In this document: positions 36,911-44,586 of the stretch, one piece after another
How the letters are laid out: every line of letters begins with the position of its first letter
How positions within the stretch are numbered: the stretch's first letter is position 1
Assembly: GCA_000965745.1 (NCBI GenBank)
Contig: CP009479.1
Coordinates: 568,457 to 632,456, forward strand
Direction of reading: 5' to 3'
From: an uncultured archaeon
Lineage (GTDB): Archaea; Thermoplasmatota; Thermoplasmata; Thermoplasmatales; Thermoplasmataceae
DNA: 64,000 nucleotides
The notes under the pieces: model-generated
What the model was told of the DNA's origin: nothing
Seen by the model: the letters and a program-made list of their open reading frames with translations, nothing else
Databases searched by the model: none
Translations under genes and position numbers: made by a program

Positions 36911-38689
36911 ATGAATAAATATTTGGAAAGCCAGAATACGATTATGAGGGAATATGGCTTTTCTGAGCTCATAAACGCAAGGCGCGTATTATCGAAGCCA
37001 CTCATAGAGCTACCTCTTAGGAATGAGCAGAGGCTATTCTATGACCTCTCAAGAAGGCTGAGAAGATTTGCAGGCCACACAGCCCTTGCATACAACATCA
37101 TACCCGATGTGGAAAGAGGAAAGTTCAGGAGAGAAGAATGCTCGCCCAAAGCAGCATCCCTCAGAGACTATGTGCTTCATAAGGGAAACAGAAATGTATC
37201 AATTACCGGTGTGTCGGGTCAGGGGAAGAGCTATCTGACCACTCACCTGATTTCGATTTTCAAGGACAAGGAGATAATCATATTCTCCTTCAAGCCCAAT
37301 GACCATGAATTGCATCTTGGAATCCCAGTAGTGGATGCAAAGGAGTGCCTGCCCAATCCCTTCAAGGATGTGAACGCCTTCTCCGAGGCTTATATGACCG
37401 CCTTCTTCGGCGAGAAGACCTCATCCGGCATACAGCTTCAACAGACTCCGGGATTCTTGCAGGAGATCGCCTCAGAGAGCAGCAGCTGGAAGGATTTTAT
37501 GCTGAAACTGAGCGAGAGAAAGAGATCCGCATCCAAGAATCAGGTGGAGGCTCTGAACGCAATTGAGCAGAACGTAAAGAGCCTGATCATTGCCGATATG
37601 GGGAGCGTGGTCCTGGATAATGGAAGCATTGTCTTTGACTTCTCATCTCTCCCGACTAAACAGGCCCAGAATTTCTATGCTGAACTGATGCTGAGGCAGA
37701 TATACAGGGAAATGGAGGAGCGCAAGAGAAACGGCGTTCTTATCCTGATAGACGAAGCCCATCGACTGACTAAGTCCTACCATACAATCCTCGATGTCAT
37801 GTCCAGGGAGATAAGGGACAAGGGAATGCTCTGGATAATCACACAGAACCTCATTGACATATTGCCGGAAATGAGAGCGAATTTCGGTACAAAGTTCACC
37901 TTCAGGCTTGGTGATGCCGATCTTAACCTTCTATCGTATAACCCCCTTATGAGATATGCCGTTGAGATACTACAGCCAAGGCAGTTCATAGACATAGAGT
38001 TCCCAGAAGGCTCATCGTTCTCCCCCGTGTTCACATACGTTTCAAACGGTTTGGAGCACAAGGAAACACAAAAGGTCGCCGCGGCGGTATCTGAACCAAA
38101 GAGGGAAGTGGGAGTCGGAGGGAGAGGGGAGGAGATAGACTACAGGAGGGAGGCCCTGGAGATACTCAACGAGAGGATGTCCTATGCAACGGAAATGGGA
38201 AAGATAATCGCTGAGAAGTATGGAATTACGAAGGATCAGGCAAAGCTGAAGCTCAAATCCGTACTGGAAGAGCTGAAGAATAACAACGAAGTCGGCAGGG
38301 TGAAGTATCTCAGAAATGGAAAGCCAATAGTGATGTATTACTCAAAGAGCCCTAACCTCACCAACCTGCACACAGGAATGCAGAGCCAGGCTGTCGACAT
38401 GCTCATGGACCTTGGTGTCAGCATCAACAGAATATCGACAACGGGCGAGAGAAACGCCTTCGACATAGAGACAGACTTCTTCATGGTGGAGATTGAAACA
38501 GGCCTCAAGCACAGTATGGAGGACTTGAAGGATAGGATAGAAAGCACGAACCTTAGAGTCATAGTAATCGTCCCCAATAGGGAGCTTATGGACAGGTATC
38601 ACGATCTCGGAGAAAGAGTAGTCGTCACGACAATTGACTCCCTTGGAGAGGTGCTAACAGAGTCTGAGAAGGACCTCAATCCTGAATGA
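36911..38689 (+). CDS. HerA/VirB4-like DNA-pumping ATPase with C-terminal nuclease-like domain
   Basis: A 592-aa ATPase. The P-loop GVSGQGKSYLT is near residue 100, Walker B VLILIDEAHRL near residue 280, and ITQNL forms a sensor-like segment. A winged helix follows near residue 430 (ATEMGKIIAEKYGITKDQAK). The last ~110 residues contain AFDIETDFFMVEIETGLK, resembling a PD-(D/E)XK nuclease core. Such proteins drive DNA transfer or packaging in archaeal plasmids; whether this element conjugates is unknown, as no full type IV secretion set is seen. The gene ends a five-gene operon from 35371 or 35955. Confidence 0.82.
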   Translation: MNKYLESQNTIMREYGFSELINARRVLSKPLIELPLRNEQRLFYDLSRRLRRFAGHTALAYNIIPDVERGKFRREECSPKAASLRDYVLHKGNRNVSITGVSGQGKSYLTTHLISIFKDKEIIIFSFKPNDHELHLGIPVVDAKECLPNPFKDVNAFSEAYMTAFFGEKTSSGIQLQQTPGFLQEIASESSSWKDFMLKLSERKRSASKNQVEALNAIEQNVKSLIIADMGSVVLDNGSIVFDFSSLPTKQAQNFYAELMLRQIYREMEERKRNGVLILIDEAHRLTKSYHTILDVMSREIRDKGMLWIITQNLIDILPEMRANFGTKFTFRLGDADLNLLSYNPLMRYAVEILQPRQFIDIEFPEGSSFSPVFTYVSNGLEHKETQKVAAAVSEPKREVGVGGRGEEIDYRREALEILNERMSYATEMGKIIAEKYGITKDQAKLKLKSVLEELKNNNEVGRVKYLRNGKPIVMYYSKSPNLTNLHTGMQSQAVDMLMDLGVSINRISTTGERNAFDIETDFFMVEIETGLKHSMEDLKDRIESTNLRVIVIVPNRELMDRYHDLGERVVVTTIDSLGEVLTESEKDLNPE

Positions 38690-38896
38690 ACATTGATAAA
38701 AGGCGTATATAGAAACGTTTTTAATACCTACCAGAGCACTCTGAGTGGGTGTATAACAATGGAAGGCGGAGGTTACAGCGGTTGAAAATAAGAATTCCGA
38801 GTTGACGAATTGCCAGGAAGGCGGAGGCATATCAGGATAGAAACACCAGGCTTGATGTCAACGCTTGGCTACAATTTTTGCTTTATATTGCCAGCG
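38690..38896. other. Intergenic stretch with direct repeat ggaaggcggagg
   Basis: Two copies of the 12-base ggaaggcggagg at 38761-38772 and 38816-38827. A TATA-like gcgtatatag at 38704-38713 and a tttttaatacc follow, with a tiny open frame of 8 codons starting at ATG 38759. This could be a small RNA or a leader-peptide gene; no transcript can be proven from sequence. Confidence 0.3.
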
Positions 38897-40546
38897 CTAG
38901 TTAATCACCTCTGACAACTCTGTGCTCGATCTCTCTCCCCTAAAGCCTACATTTTCACTTTCCTTCTTATTGTCATATATCACTTTCTCAACCCATTCTT
39001 CCTTGTATTCTTCAACTAACAGTTTATACTGATTCGTGTAAGTGTAGTCGAACAGCCTGTAAGGTATAGTTCCAACGAGCACCTCTTCAATCTTGAGCGG
39101 TTTGATTTCGTAGCCGGAAAGATTCTCTTCCATTGTGTTAGCAATTTCCCCAATTCCACCGTCGCGGCTAATTATGTTGTAGTTATATGCCGGCACAATG
39201 TAGAAAATACCGACAGGAGAGGCGATATCACCGATTAAGGTGTACTTTGATGTCGGATTATCGGAGCCTCCAAGGATGTCTCTCAATAGACGATCTCTCT
39301 TTGCTCTGATTTCTTCCTGGTTAACCACTGTTGAGAAAAGGATATCGGAATGCAGCGGCAGATCCTGAATTGCTGTAATGCGCTTTATTACACCTCTATC
39401 GTGTAGCCTGGTGTACGCGTAATCAGACAGACCGTTATCAAATCCGTATTTCTTATCTATCTCGGACAGGTTGATGCTTCCGTCGATGCACAATTCCTTC
39501 AGTACTGCCCATTCTCTCTTGAATATCTGGTCCTCGTCGGGCCTTTGCTGTCCTTTCTTGCGCTTCCAAACTCTCTCATCTAGTATTTCGAAGAACTTAT
39601 CTCTGATTGGCATAAAACCATAGGTAGTGAAGAACGGAGCAATGTTCCAAACAGAATCGAACGAAGGAGTCAGTGCCTCTCTCAGCTTGTAAATGTCGCT
39701 TCTTATCTCGTCATCGTTTCTAGCCAGGATGTGCATTACAAGATCTATATCTCCTTCCGTCGCAGCGGCAAACTGCACCATCGGTTGCTTTTCCAAGGTC
39801 TCTTTCATCTCGTCTCTATTTGGTCTGTGAGGATAGTCTTCCGTGAACTTTACAAACGCAATGTAGCTCAGGTATCCAAGCTTGTTTATGTCAAGTTCTG
39901 CGGTGTATCTCAGCCTGAACTTTTTATCGACATCGTTTAGAAGCTTTCGTGCATTCTTCATGCTTGTACCTGCAATCTCTGCGAAGTGTTTTGTCGTGAT
40001 CCGCCCGTTCATGGAGAGTGCCATCAAGGCTTTTCTCTCTTTATCAGAAGGAATCGGCAACTCAGGAAACCACTTTTCCCTGAGTCTTTCATACTTTCTC
40101 CCTTTGTATTGCGAAAGAAGCTTCTTCGCAAGGGCATATCCCGCTTCGTAGCACTCTGGATCGAAGTCTCCCACTCTTGAAACAATCTGTCCTATCGCTT
40201 CGTCTATATTCGCACCTCGATCAATCAGAACTTTCGCTGAATTTTCGTGCTCAAAGCACAAGGCCTCCGTGAGATACAATGTTCCATCATTCTCCTTGCC
40301 ATTCGGGTCCATAGCGTAATGCGCAATCAGCCTGTCGACCGCCGCACTCTCATCATTCATTAAAGCATCTTCCAACAGATCTTTCTTGGATTTCCAGTCT
40401 TCCCCATAGTACGCATCCTTCGCCTCGTCCAGTTCATGGTCAAGACTTGCAGTGTCCCTGAAGACCGCCTTTACAAGATCAAGAAGCTGGCACCCCTCAA
40501 TCGGCTCATCGGGTTCAAAATGCCTTATTTTCCCCAAGCTCCGCAC
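38897..40546 (-). CDS. Ankyrin-repeat and tandem Lrp-like DNA-binding protein
   Basis: A 549-aa multidomain protein. Residues 70-140 contain ankyrin-like repeats (TLYLTEALCFEHENSAKVLI, DRGANIDEAIGQ). Residues 170-300 have an Lrp/AsnC-like helix-turn-helix (LMALSMNGRITTKHFAEIAG) and RAM-like strands. A second helix-turn-helix follows near residue 365 (LKELCIDGSINLSEIDKKYG) with another RAM-like part. The fusion is unusual; a regulatory or phage-sensing role is speculation. It is divergent from parA with 130 bases between them. Confidence 0.7.
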   Translation of the reverse strand: MRSLGKIRHFEPDEPIEGCQLLDLVKAVFRDTASLDHELDEAKDAYYGEDWKSKKDLLEDALMNDESAAVDRLIAHYAMDPNGKENDGTLYLTEALCFEHENSAKVLIDRGANIDEAIGQIVSRVGDFDPECYEAGYALAKKLLSQYKGRKYERLREKWFPELPIPSDKERKALMALSMNGRITTKHFAEIAGTSMKNARKLLNDVDKKFRLRYTAELDINKLGYLSYIAFVKFTEDYPHRPNRDEMKETLEKQPMVQFAAATEGDIDLVMHILARNDDEIRSDIYKLREALTPSFDSVWNIAPFFTTYGFMPIRDKFFEILDERVWKRKKGQQRPDEDQIFKREWAVLKELCIDGSINLSEIDKKYGFDNGLSDYAYTRLHDRGVIKRITAIQDLPLHSDILFSTVVNQEEIRAKRDRLLRDILGGSDNPTSKYTLIGDIASPVGIFYIVPAYNYNIISRDGGIGEIANTMEENLSGYEIKPLKIEEVLVGTIPYRLFDYTYTNQYKLLVEEYKEEWVEKVIYDNKKESENVGFRGERSSTELSEVIN

Positions 40547-40610
40547 CCTTCTATTATAGCCCTGCCTTCCAAATATTTATAACGTGCTATTTTTTCATTC
40601 CCCGGACACT

Positions 40611-40648
40611 GGTTAACCGCTAACCGTTATTCCAAGTGGGTTAACCAT
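40611..40648. repeat. Candidate parS/iteron cluster upstream of parA
   Basis: The sequence ggttaaccgc-taaccgtta-ttccaagtg-ggttaacc contains three related motifs built on the palindrome ggttaacc, starting 31 bases before the parA ATG. A single copy of the perfect 10-bp palindrome cggttaaccg also sits right after the partner gene (41707-41716) and inside the 117-aa gene at 36282-36291. This arrangement fits a centromere or autoregulatory operator. Confidence 0.5.
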
Positions 40649-40678
40649 AAACTTATAACTCTTCGCTTACAAGCCTAA

Positions 40679-41434
40679 ATGATGATCATTTCAATCGCCA
40701 ACCAGAAGGGAGGTTGCGGAAAGACGACGACCGCAGCGAACCTGGGAGCGTTGCTTGCGCAGAAGCACAAGGTTCTCCTGGTAGACGTCGATCCGCAGGG
40801 AAACCTGACCACACATTTTGGCATTAACAAAGCTGACCAGAAGCATACGATATACGATGTGATGCTCAATGGCAGGATTGAGGAAGCAATCATTCGAAAG
40901 GACGGTGTGGACATCGTGCCCAGCACTATTGACCTTGCAGGCGCAGAGGTAGAGCTTTCAGGAAAAATAGGAAGAGAGTACATTCTAGACAACGAACTCA
41001 AGAGGATTGCTAGGAAATATGACTATGTTATCATAGATACGCCGCCCAGTCTGGGAATATTCACCATCAACTCGCTTGTTGCGTCAGATTATGTTCTGAT
41101 ACCAGTGCAGGCCGAGTTCTTCGCTTTAGAAGGATTGACACAACTCATGAGAGTCGTAGAACTCGTGAACTCAAGGCTCTCAAGAAACCTGAAATTGCTT
41201 GGAATGCTCATAACGATGTTCAATTCCAGAACAAGATCGTCAAAGGAGATTCTTGAGGATGTCAGGAAACATTACTCGAAGAGCCTGCTTAAGACAGTTA
41301 TACCCAGGAACGTGACCGTAACGGATTCCACCATGGCAGGTTCTCCTGTAGTGAGATATCGGAAAACCGCCCCCGCATCAAAGTCTTACGTTGCACTTGC
41401 AAAAGAAATTGAAAGAATGCTCAAGGTGAAATGA
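40679..41434 (+). CDS. parA: ParA-family partition ATPase
   Basis: Deviant Walker A KGGCGKTTTAANLG at the N-terminus, VDVDPQGNLT (A'), IIDTPPSLGIF (Walker B) and PVQAEFFALEG are classic. It partitions the element or an episomal form by moving on the nucleoid. The start is ATG 40679 or 40682. It overlaps its small partner by four bases and lies next to repeats suited to be parS. Length (251 aa) is typical of the short ParA type with no own DNA-binding domain. Confidence 0.93.
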   Translation: MMIISIANQKGGCGKTTTAANLGALLAQKHKVLLVDVDPQGNLTTHFGINKADQKHTIYDVMLNGRIEEAIIRKDGVDIVPSTIDLAGAEVELSGKIGREYILDNELKRIARKYDYVIIDTPPSLGIFTINSLVASDYVLIPVQAEFFALEGLTQLMRVVELVNSRLSRNLKLLGMLITMFNSRTRSSKEILEDVRKHYSKSLLKTVIPRNVTVTDSTMAGSPVVRYRKTAPASKSYVALAKEIERMLKVK

Positions 41435-41706
41435 TGGCAGATATCAAGAAGAGAGGTTTGGACAGCCTGATATCACAGAACTCACACTCTGATGCCGAGA
41501 CGAATAGGCCAGAGGAGAGATTCATAAAGACGGTGGGCTTCAAAGTAACCGAGAAGCAGTACGAGACCTACAAAAGATACTCAAAGTACTTTGGTTCTGA
41601 CGACCTTATTAAGAAATGGCGTTCTGATCTTGACAAGATAGAACGGGAGAGGGGCAAGGACCTAGAAAGCGTGGAAACTGAAATCAGGAAACGGCTAACA
41701 AAGTAA
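41431..41706 (+). CDS. ParA partner, putative centromere-binding protein
   Basis: A 91-aa basic/acidic helical protein (FIKTVGFKVTEKQYETYKRY, then DLIKKWRSDLDKIERER) with no classical ParB ParBc/KorB domains. Its overlap with parA by four bases and the ggttaacc repeats on both sides of the pair make it the likely DNA-binding partner, in the manner of small ribbon-helix-helix or helix-turn-helix partition proteins. The fold is not certain. Confidence 0.65.
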   Translation: MMADIKKRGLDSLISQNSHSDAETNRPEERFIKTVGFKVTEKQYETYKRYSKYFGSDDLIKKWRSDLDKIERERGKDLESVETEIRKRLTK

Positions 41707-41716
41707 CGGTTAACCG
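41704..41716. repeat. Single copy of the par-associated palindrome
   Basis: The sequence taacggttaaccg contains the perfect palindrome cggttaaccg and overlaps the stop codon (TAA 41704-41706) of the parA partner gene. Together with the upstream cluster it brackets the par pair. Confidence 0.4.
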
Positions 41717-41749
41717 AAAACCCCCTAAGTTCATAAAACTCAAACTTGG

Positions 41750-42472
41750 TCATTTCATTAATGCACTTTGCCATCTCTTAAGAGCTTGTTCGAGTCGAAG
41801 TCTAAGAGCCTTATCATTCGTTTTTCTTGCTATATTCGTGACGACCTGTTCAACGTCAGACTCGGTCGTGATAACACTACCTATGAGATTTCTTGTATTT
41901 GCTGACTTTGCCAACTCAACAAGTAATAGAAATTCTCTTTTGTTTTTTGCGATGACCTGGATTTCCGGGATCATGATTCTCACCTGACCGGGTAAGCTTG
42001 GAAAGGTAGCTTGAAGAGACAGACCCTCAGGTGTGTTCCAGAAGGCTCTTCTGAATTCCCTTTCCAAGTTGTAATTGGCTCTGGTACCCTTAAGAGTTCC
42101 TTCTAGACGGCTTTTCTCAATGATTTTTCTGCGTAAAAGACGTATCTGCATGGGTAGAAGTGGATTGTTTGCGACTGGATCACCATGAACAGGTAAGTTA
42201 TCAATCTGGAAATTTATTGTTTTAGCGAAATCTCGCAATGGCATGGACCCCTTCAGTTGATTACATGCTAGACATGATGTCACATAGTTGATCATTTCGT
42301 CAGTGCCGTTTTCAGCTAAGGGTATCAGGTGATCTACTGTGATCTCCTCACGCGAAATCTTTTTTCCACAATATTGACAGGTAAAGTTATCTCTTGCGTA
42401 TACTTCTTTTCTGACTTTCCACGGTATTCTATGCCTTCCAACTTTGTTTTTGTGCGTGAACCTGTCTTGCAT
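41750..42472 (-). CDS. HNH endonuclease family protein
   Basis: An HNH nuclease of 240 aa. Near residues 15-75 the cysteine pair CQYC, the DHLIPL His, NYVTSC and CNQL form the ββα-metal/zinc core (CxxC-DH-N-CxxC). The C-terminal part is basic and helical (LRRKIIEKSR). Homing, restriction or mobile-element roles are all possible. It lies between the par operon and the serine recombinase on the opposite strand and is probably monocistronic. Confidence 0.88.
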   Translation of the reverse strand: MQDRFTHKNKVGRHRIPWKVRKEVYARDNFTCQYCGKKISREEITVDHLIPLAENGTDEMINYVTSCLACNQLKGSMPLRDFAKTINFQIDNLPVHGDPVANNPLLPMQIRLLRRKIIEKSRLEGTLKGTRANYNLEREFRRAFWNTPEGLSLQATFPSLPGQVRIMIPEIQVIAKNKREFLLLVELAKSANTRNLIGSVITTESDVEQVVTNIARKTNDKALRLRLEQALKRWQSALMK

Positions 42473-42555
42473 TTCCTGTACCCAAAACGAATCTGTCTTT
42501 TCACTTAAACCTTCATTTCACGTTTCTTTGGTAGCATAAGCATCTTGGTTTCCGT

Positions 42556-42588
42556 CACTAAACTTGTAATTTTAGTAACGCCACTAAA
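42556..42588. repeat. Repeated cactaaa/tttagta motifs upstream of serine recombinase
   Basis: Copies cactaaa at 42556-42562 and 42582-42588 and the inverse tttagta at 42571-42577 lie 46-78 bases before the recombinase ATG. Such spaced inverted motifs are typical of resolvase-binding (res) sites or operators. Function inferred. Confidence 0.4.
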
Positions 42589-42633
42589 CACTGGATTTTA
42601 ATAACATATGCGTCCCTAAATTCTATGACTTAA

Positions 42634-43239
42634 ATGACGCTCGCTTTTGCCTATGTTAGAGCCAGCACGCAGGAGGAGGTCAGGCAGGGCTCCAATGAGA
42701 GGCAGAAGGATGTAATCCGGCAGTACGCGGAACCCAGAAGATTTGAACTCGAATTCTTCGAAGACAGGGCAAAGTCAGGGAAGAACACCCAGAGACCGGA
42801 CTTCGAGAGGATGCTGAAATCCCTTGATAAGAAACCCAAGGTGGTCATTGTGGCAAAGATAGACAGGTTTGCGCGATCACTTTCCGATCTCCTTAGAATG
42901 CTTGAGTTTCTGGGCCAGAATGGCATAGGATTCGTGAGCGTCAATGACCCAGGCATTGATACCACCACACCCAATGGAAGGCTCCTGCTGCAAATTCTGG
43001 GCGCTTTCGCCGAATTTGAGAGGAATATGATCAATTCACGCACAAAGGCAGGAAGGGAACAAGCCATGAACAGGGGAGTCAAGTTCGGAAGACCTGCGCT
43101 AAAAACAAGGAATGGCAGCTTCATTGACAGACGAAAAGTTATCGAAATGAGACAGAAAGGCCTGTCCGCCAGAGCCATTGCAAAGTCCATGGAATGCTCT
43201 GTAACACCAATACTCAAAATACTAAAAGAAAATCTCTAA
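42634..43239 (+). CDS. Serine recombinase (resolvase/invertase family)
   Basis: A 201-aa serine recombinase. The catalytic Ser is in AFAYVRASTQEE near residue 11; other family marks are AKIDRFARSLSDL, ILGAFAEFERNMI and the arginine-rich region RTKAGREQAMNRG. The C-terminus (KGLSARAIAKSMECSVTPIL) is a helix-turn-helix of Hin type. It could resolve element multimers or invert a segment. No transposase partner is adjacent. Confidence 0.94.
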   Translation: MTLAFAYVRASTQEEVRQGSNERQKDVIRQYAEPRRFELEFFEDRAKSGKNTQRPDFERMLKSLDKKPKVVIVAKIDRFARSLSDLLRMLEFLGQNGIGFVSVNDPGIDTTTPNGRLLLQILGAFAEFERNMINSRTKAGREQAMNRGVKFGRPALKTRNGSFIDRRKVIEMRQKGLSARAIAKSMECSVTPILKILKENL

Positions 43240-43265
43240 TTCCACGGGAAAGAGAGAGAGTCGCC

Positions 43266-43281
43266 GAACGCGTCAGCGTTC
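43266..43281. terminator. Hairpin after serine recombinase
   Basis: gaacgc-gtca-gcgttc forms a 6-bp stem with a 4-base loop, 27 bases after the stop and followed by ttcttatataa. It is a fair terminator or operator candidate between the recombinase and the next operon. Confidence 0.35.
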
Positions 43282-43499
43282 TTCTTATATAATATATACC
43301 TGATACAATGAACATTACATATTAAAAAAATGGAATTTTCCCTAATTTTTAAAGCTTGAAACGAACAGAGAACTGGCCACTCGTTTTCTGACACTCTCTC
43401 TCAAAAGTCAATAACGACTGTTCTGCCACACTCAATGATTCGACTCGTTCGTTACTTTTAATAATCTTACCAGTGAAGCATGATTGTGCAGGTGATCCA

Positions 43500-44585
43500 A
43501 TGGCAATGAAAGATCCCTATGCATTCTTCGACACCAAGGTAAAGCAGAGGGCAAAGGAGACCAGCAACATAAAGAATGCAATGCTCTTTGACATGGACTT
43601 CAAGCCAAACCAGATTCTAATCAGAAAGGAACTCGACAAGGTAACGGATGACCTAGCTGATTATGTTAACCTGCACCTGCCGAGGCACATAATCATATAC
43701 GGCTCCAAGGGCTCGGGCAAGACGCTCAGCGCCTTGATTATGGCCAGGGCCCTGAAAGAGAGCAAATCCGTGCCATATTACTACATAAACGTGAGGGAAA
43801 ACCCAACCTCCATCAAAATATACCGCTATTTGACGAGGATTTCCAGCAGAGGTCATGACATCGACGAGGTGAAGAACAAATTCGACTCCCTGTTATCTGG
43901 AAAATCCATTGTCATACTGGACGAGGTTGATTTCCTGCAGGACTATGACATCCTGTATCACATCACGAGACACACGAAAGCCAATCTTATCCTCTTGACT
44001 CAGAAAGTCTACTGGTACAAGGACATGAACGATGAGAGTGTTAAGAGTTCGCTTCAGCCGGACCACATAGTATTCCACGAGTACAACGCCGAAGAAATGC
44101 GAGAGATCCTGAAGATGAGGGCAGAGGAGGGCCTTAACAGATTTGACAAGGATGCCCTGGGGCTTCTCTCTGCCATGCTGGTAAGAGAATACAGAAGCGA
44201 TGCAAGAATTGGAATCAAGGCGCTGGAAATCCTCGGAAGGATCAATAAATGGACTGATGAAGCTGTGAGAGCAGCACTGAGACAGGCATATGTTGAAGTG
44301 GAAGGAGAAACCCTGAGGAATCTGGGTGACAGGGATTTAATCATTCTCGCCTCCTTGATCAAGAATCAGGACACAAACAAGGCGTATACGGAAGTTACCA
44401 ATGTCAATAACTTCCTGGTAAATGGGATGAGCAAGTCCACATTTTTCCAGAGCGTCAATTACCTTCAGAACCTTGGTCTTGTCACGCTGATAAAGAAGAA
44501 GATTGGTCGGTACTATACAATGGAATCGCAAATTTTATTATCCGATGCGTCGATTGTATCTGTCGAGCTGAAAAAGAGGCTATAG
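43500..44585 (+). CDS. Orc1/Cdc6-like AAA+ ATPase
   Basis: AAA+ protein of 361 aa. Walker A is YGSKGSGKTLSA, Walker B is SIVILDEVDFL, followed by sensor-like LTQ and the YNAEEMREILKMRAEEGL helix typical of Orc1/Cdc6. A C-terminal winged helix (TEVTNVNNFLVNGMSKST) completes the family layout. The start is ATG 43500, preceded by aggtgat; a GTG at 43473 would add nine residues. It lies one base before the methyltransferase gene. It may start replication of the element or act as a regulator of the operon; the tight linkage to defence genes makes the second option worth testing. Confidence 0.88.
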   Translation: MAMKDPYAFFDTKVKQRAKETSNIKNAMLFDMDFKPNQILIRKELDKVTDDLADYVNLHLPRHIIIYGSKGSGKTLSALIMARALKESKSVPYYYINVRENPTSIKIYRYLTRISSRGHDIDEVKNKFDSLLSGKSIVILDEVDFLQDYDILYHITRHTKANLILLTQKVYWYKDMNDESVKSSLQPDHIVFHEYNAEEMREILKMRAEEGLNRFDKDALGLLSAMLVREYRSDARIGIKALEILGRINKWTDEAVRAALRQAYVEVEGETLRNLGDRDLIILASLIKNQDTNKAYTEVTNVNNFLVNGMSKSTFFQSVNYLQNLGLVTLIKKKIGRYYTMESQILLSDASIVSVELKKRL

Positions 44586-44586
44586 A

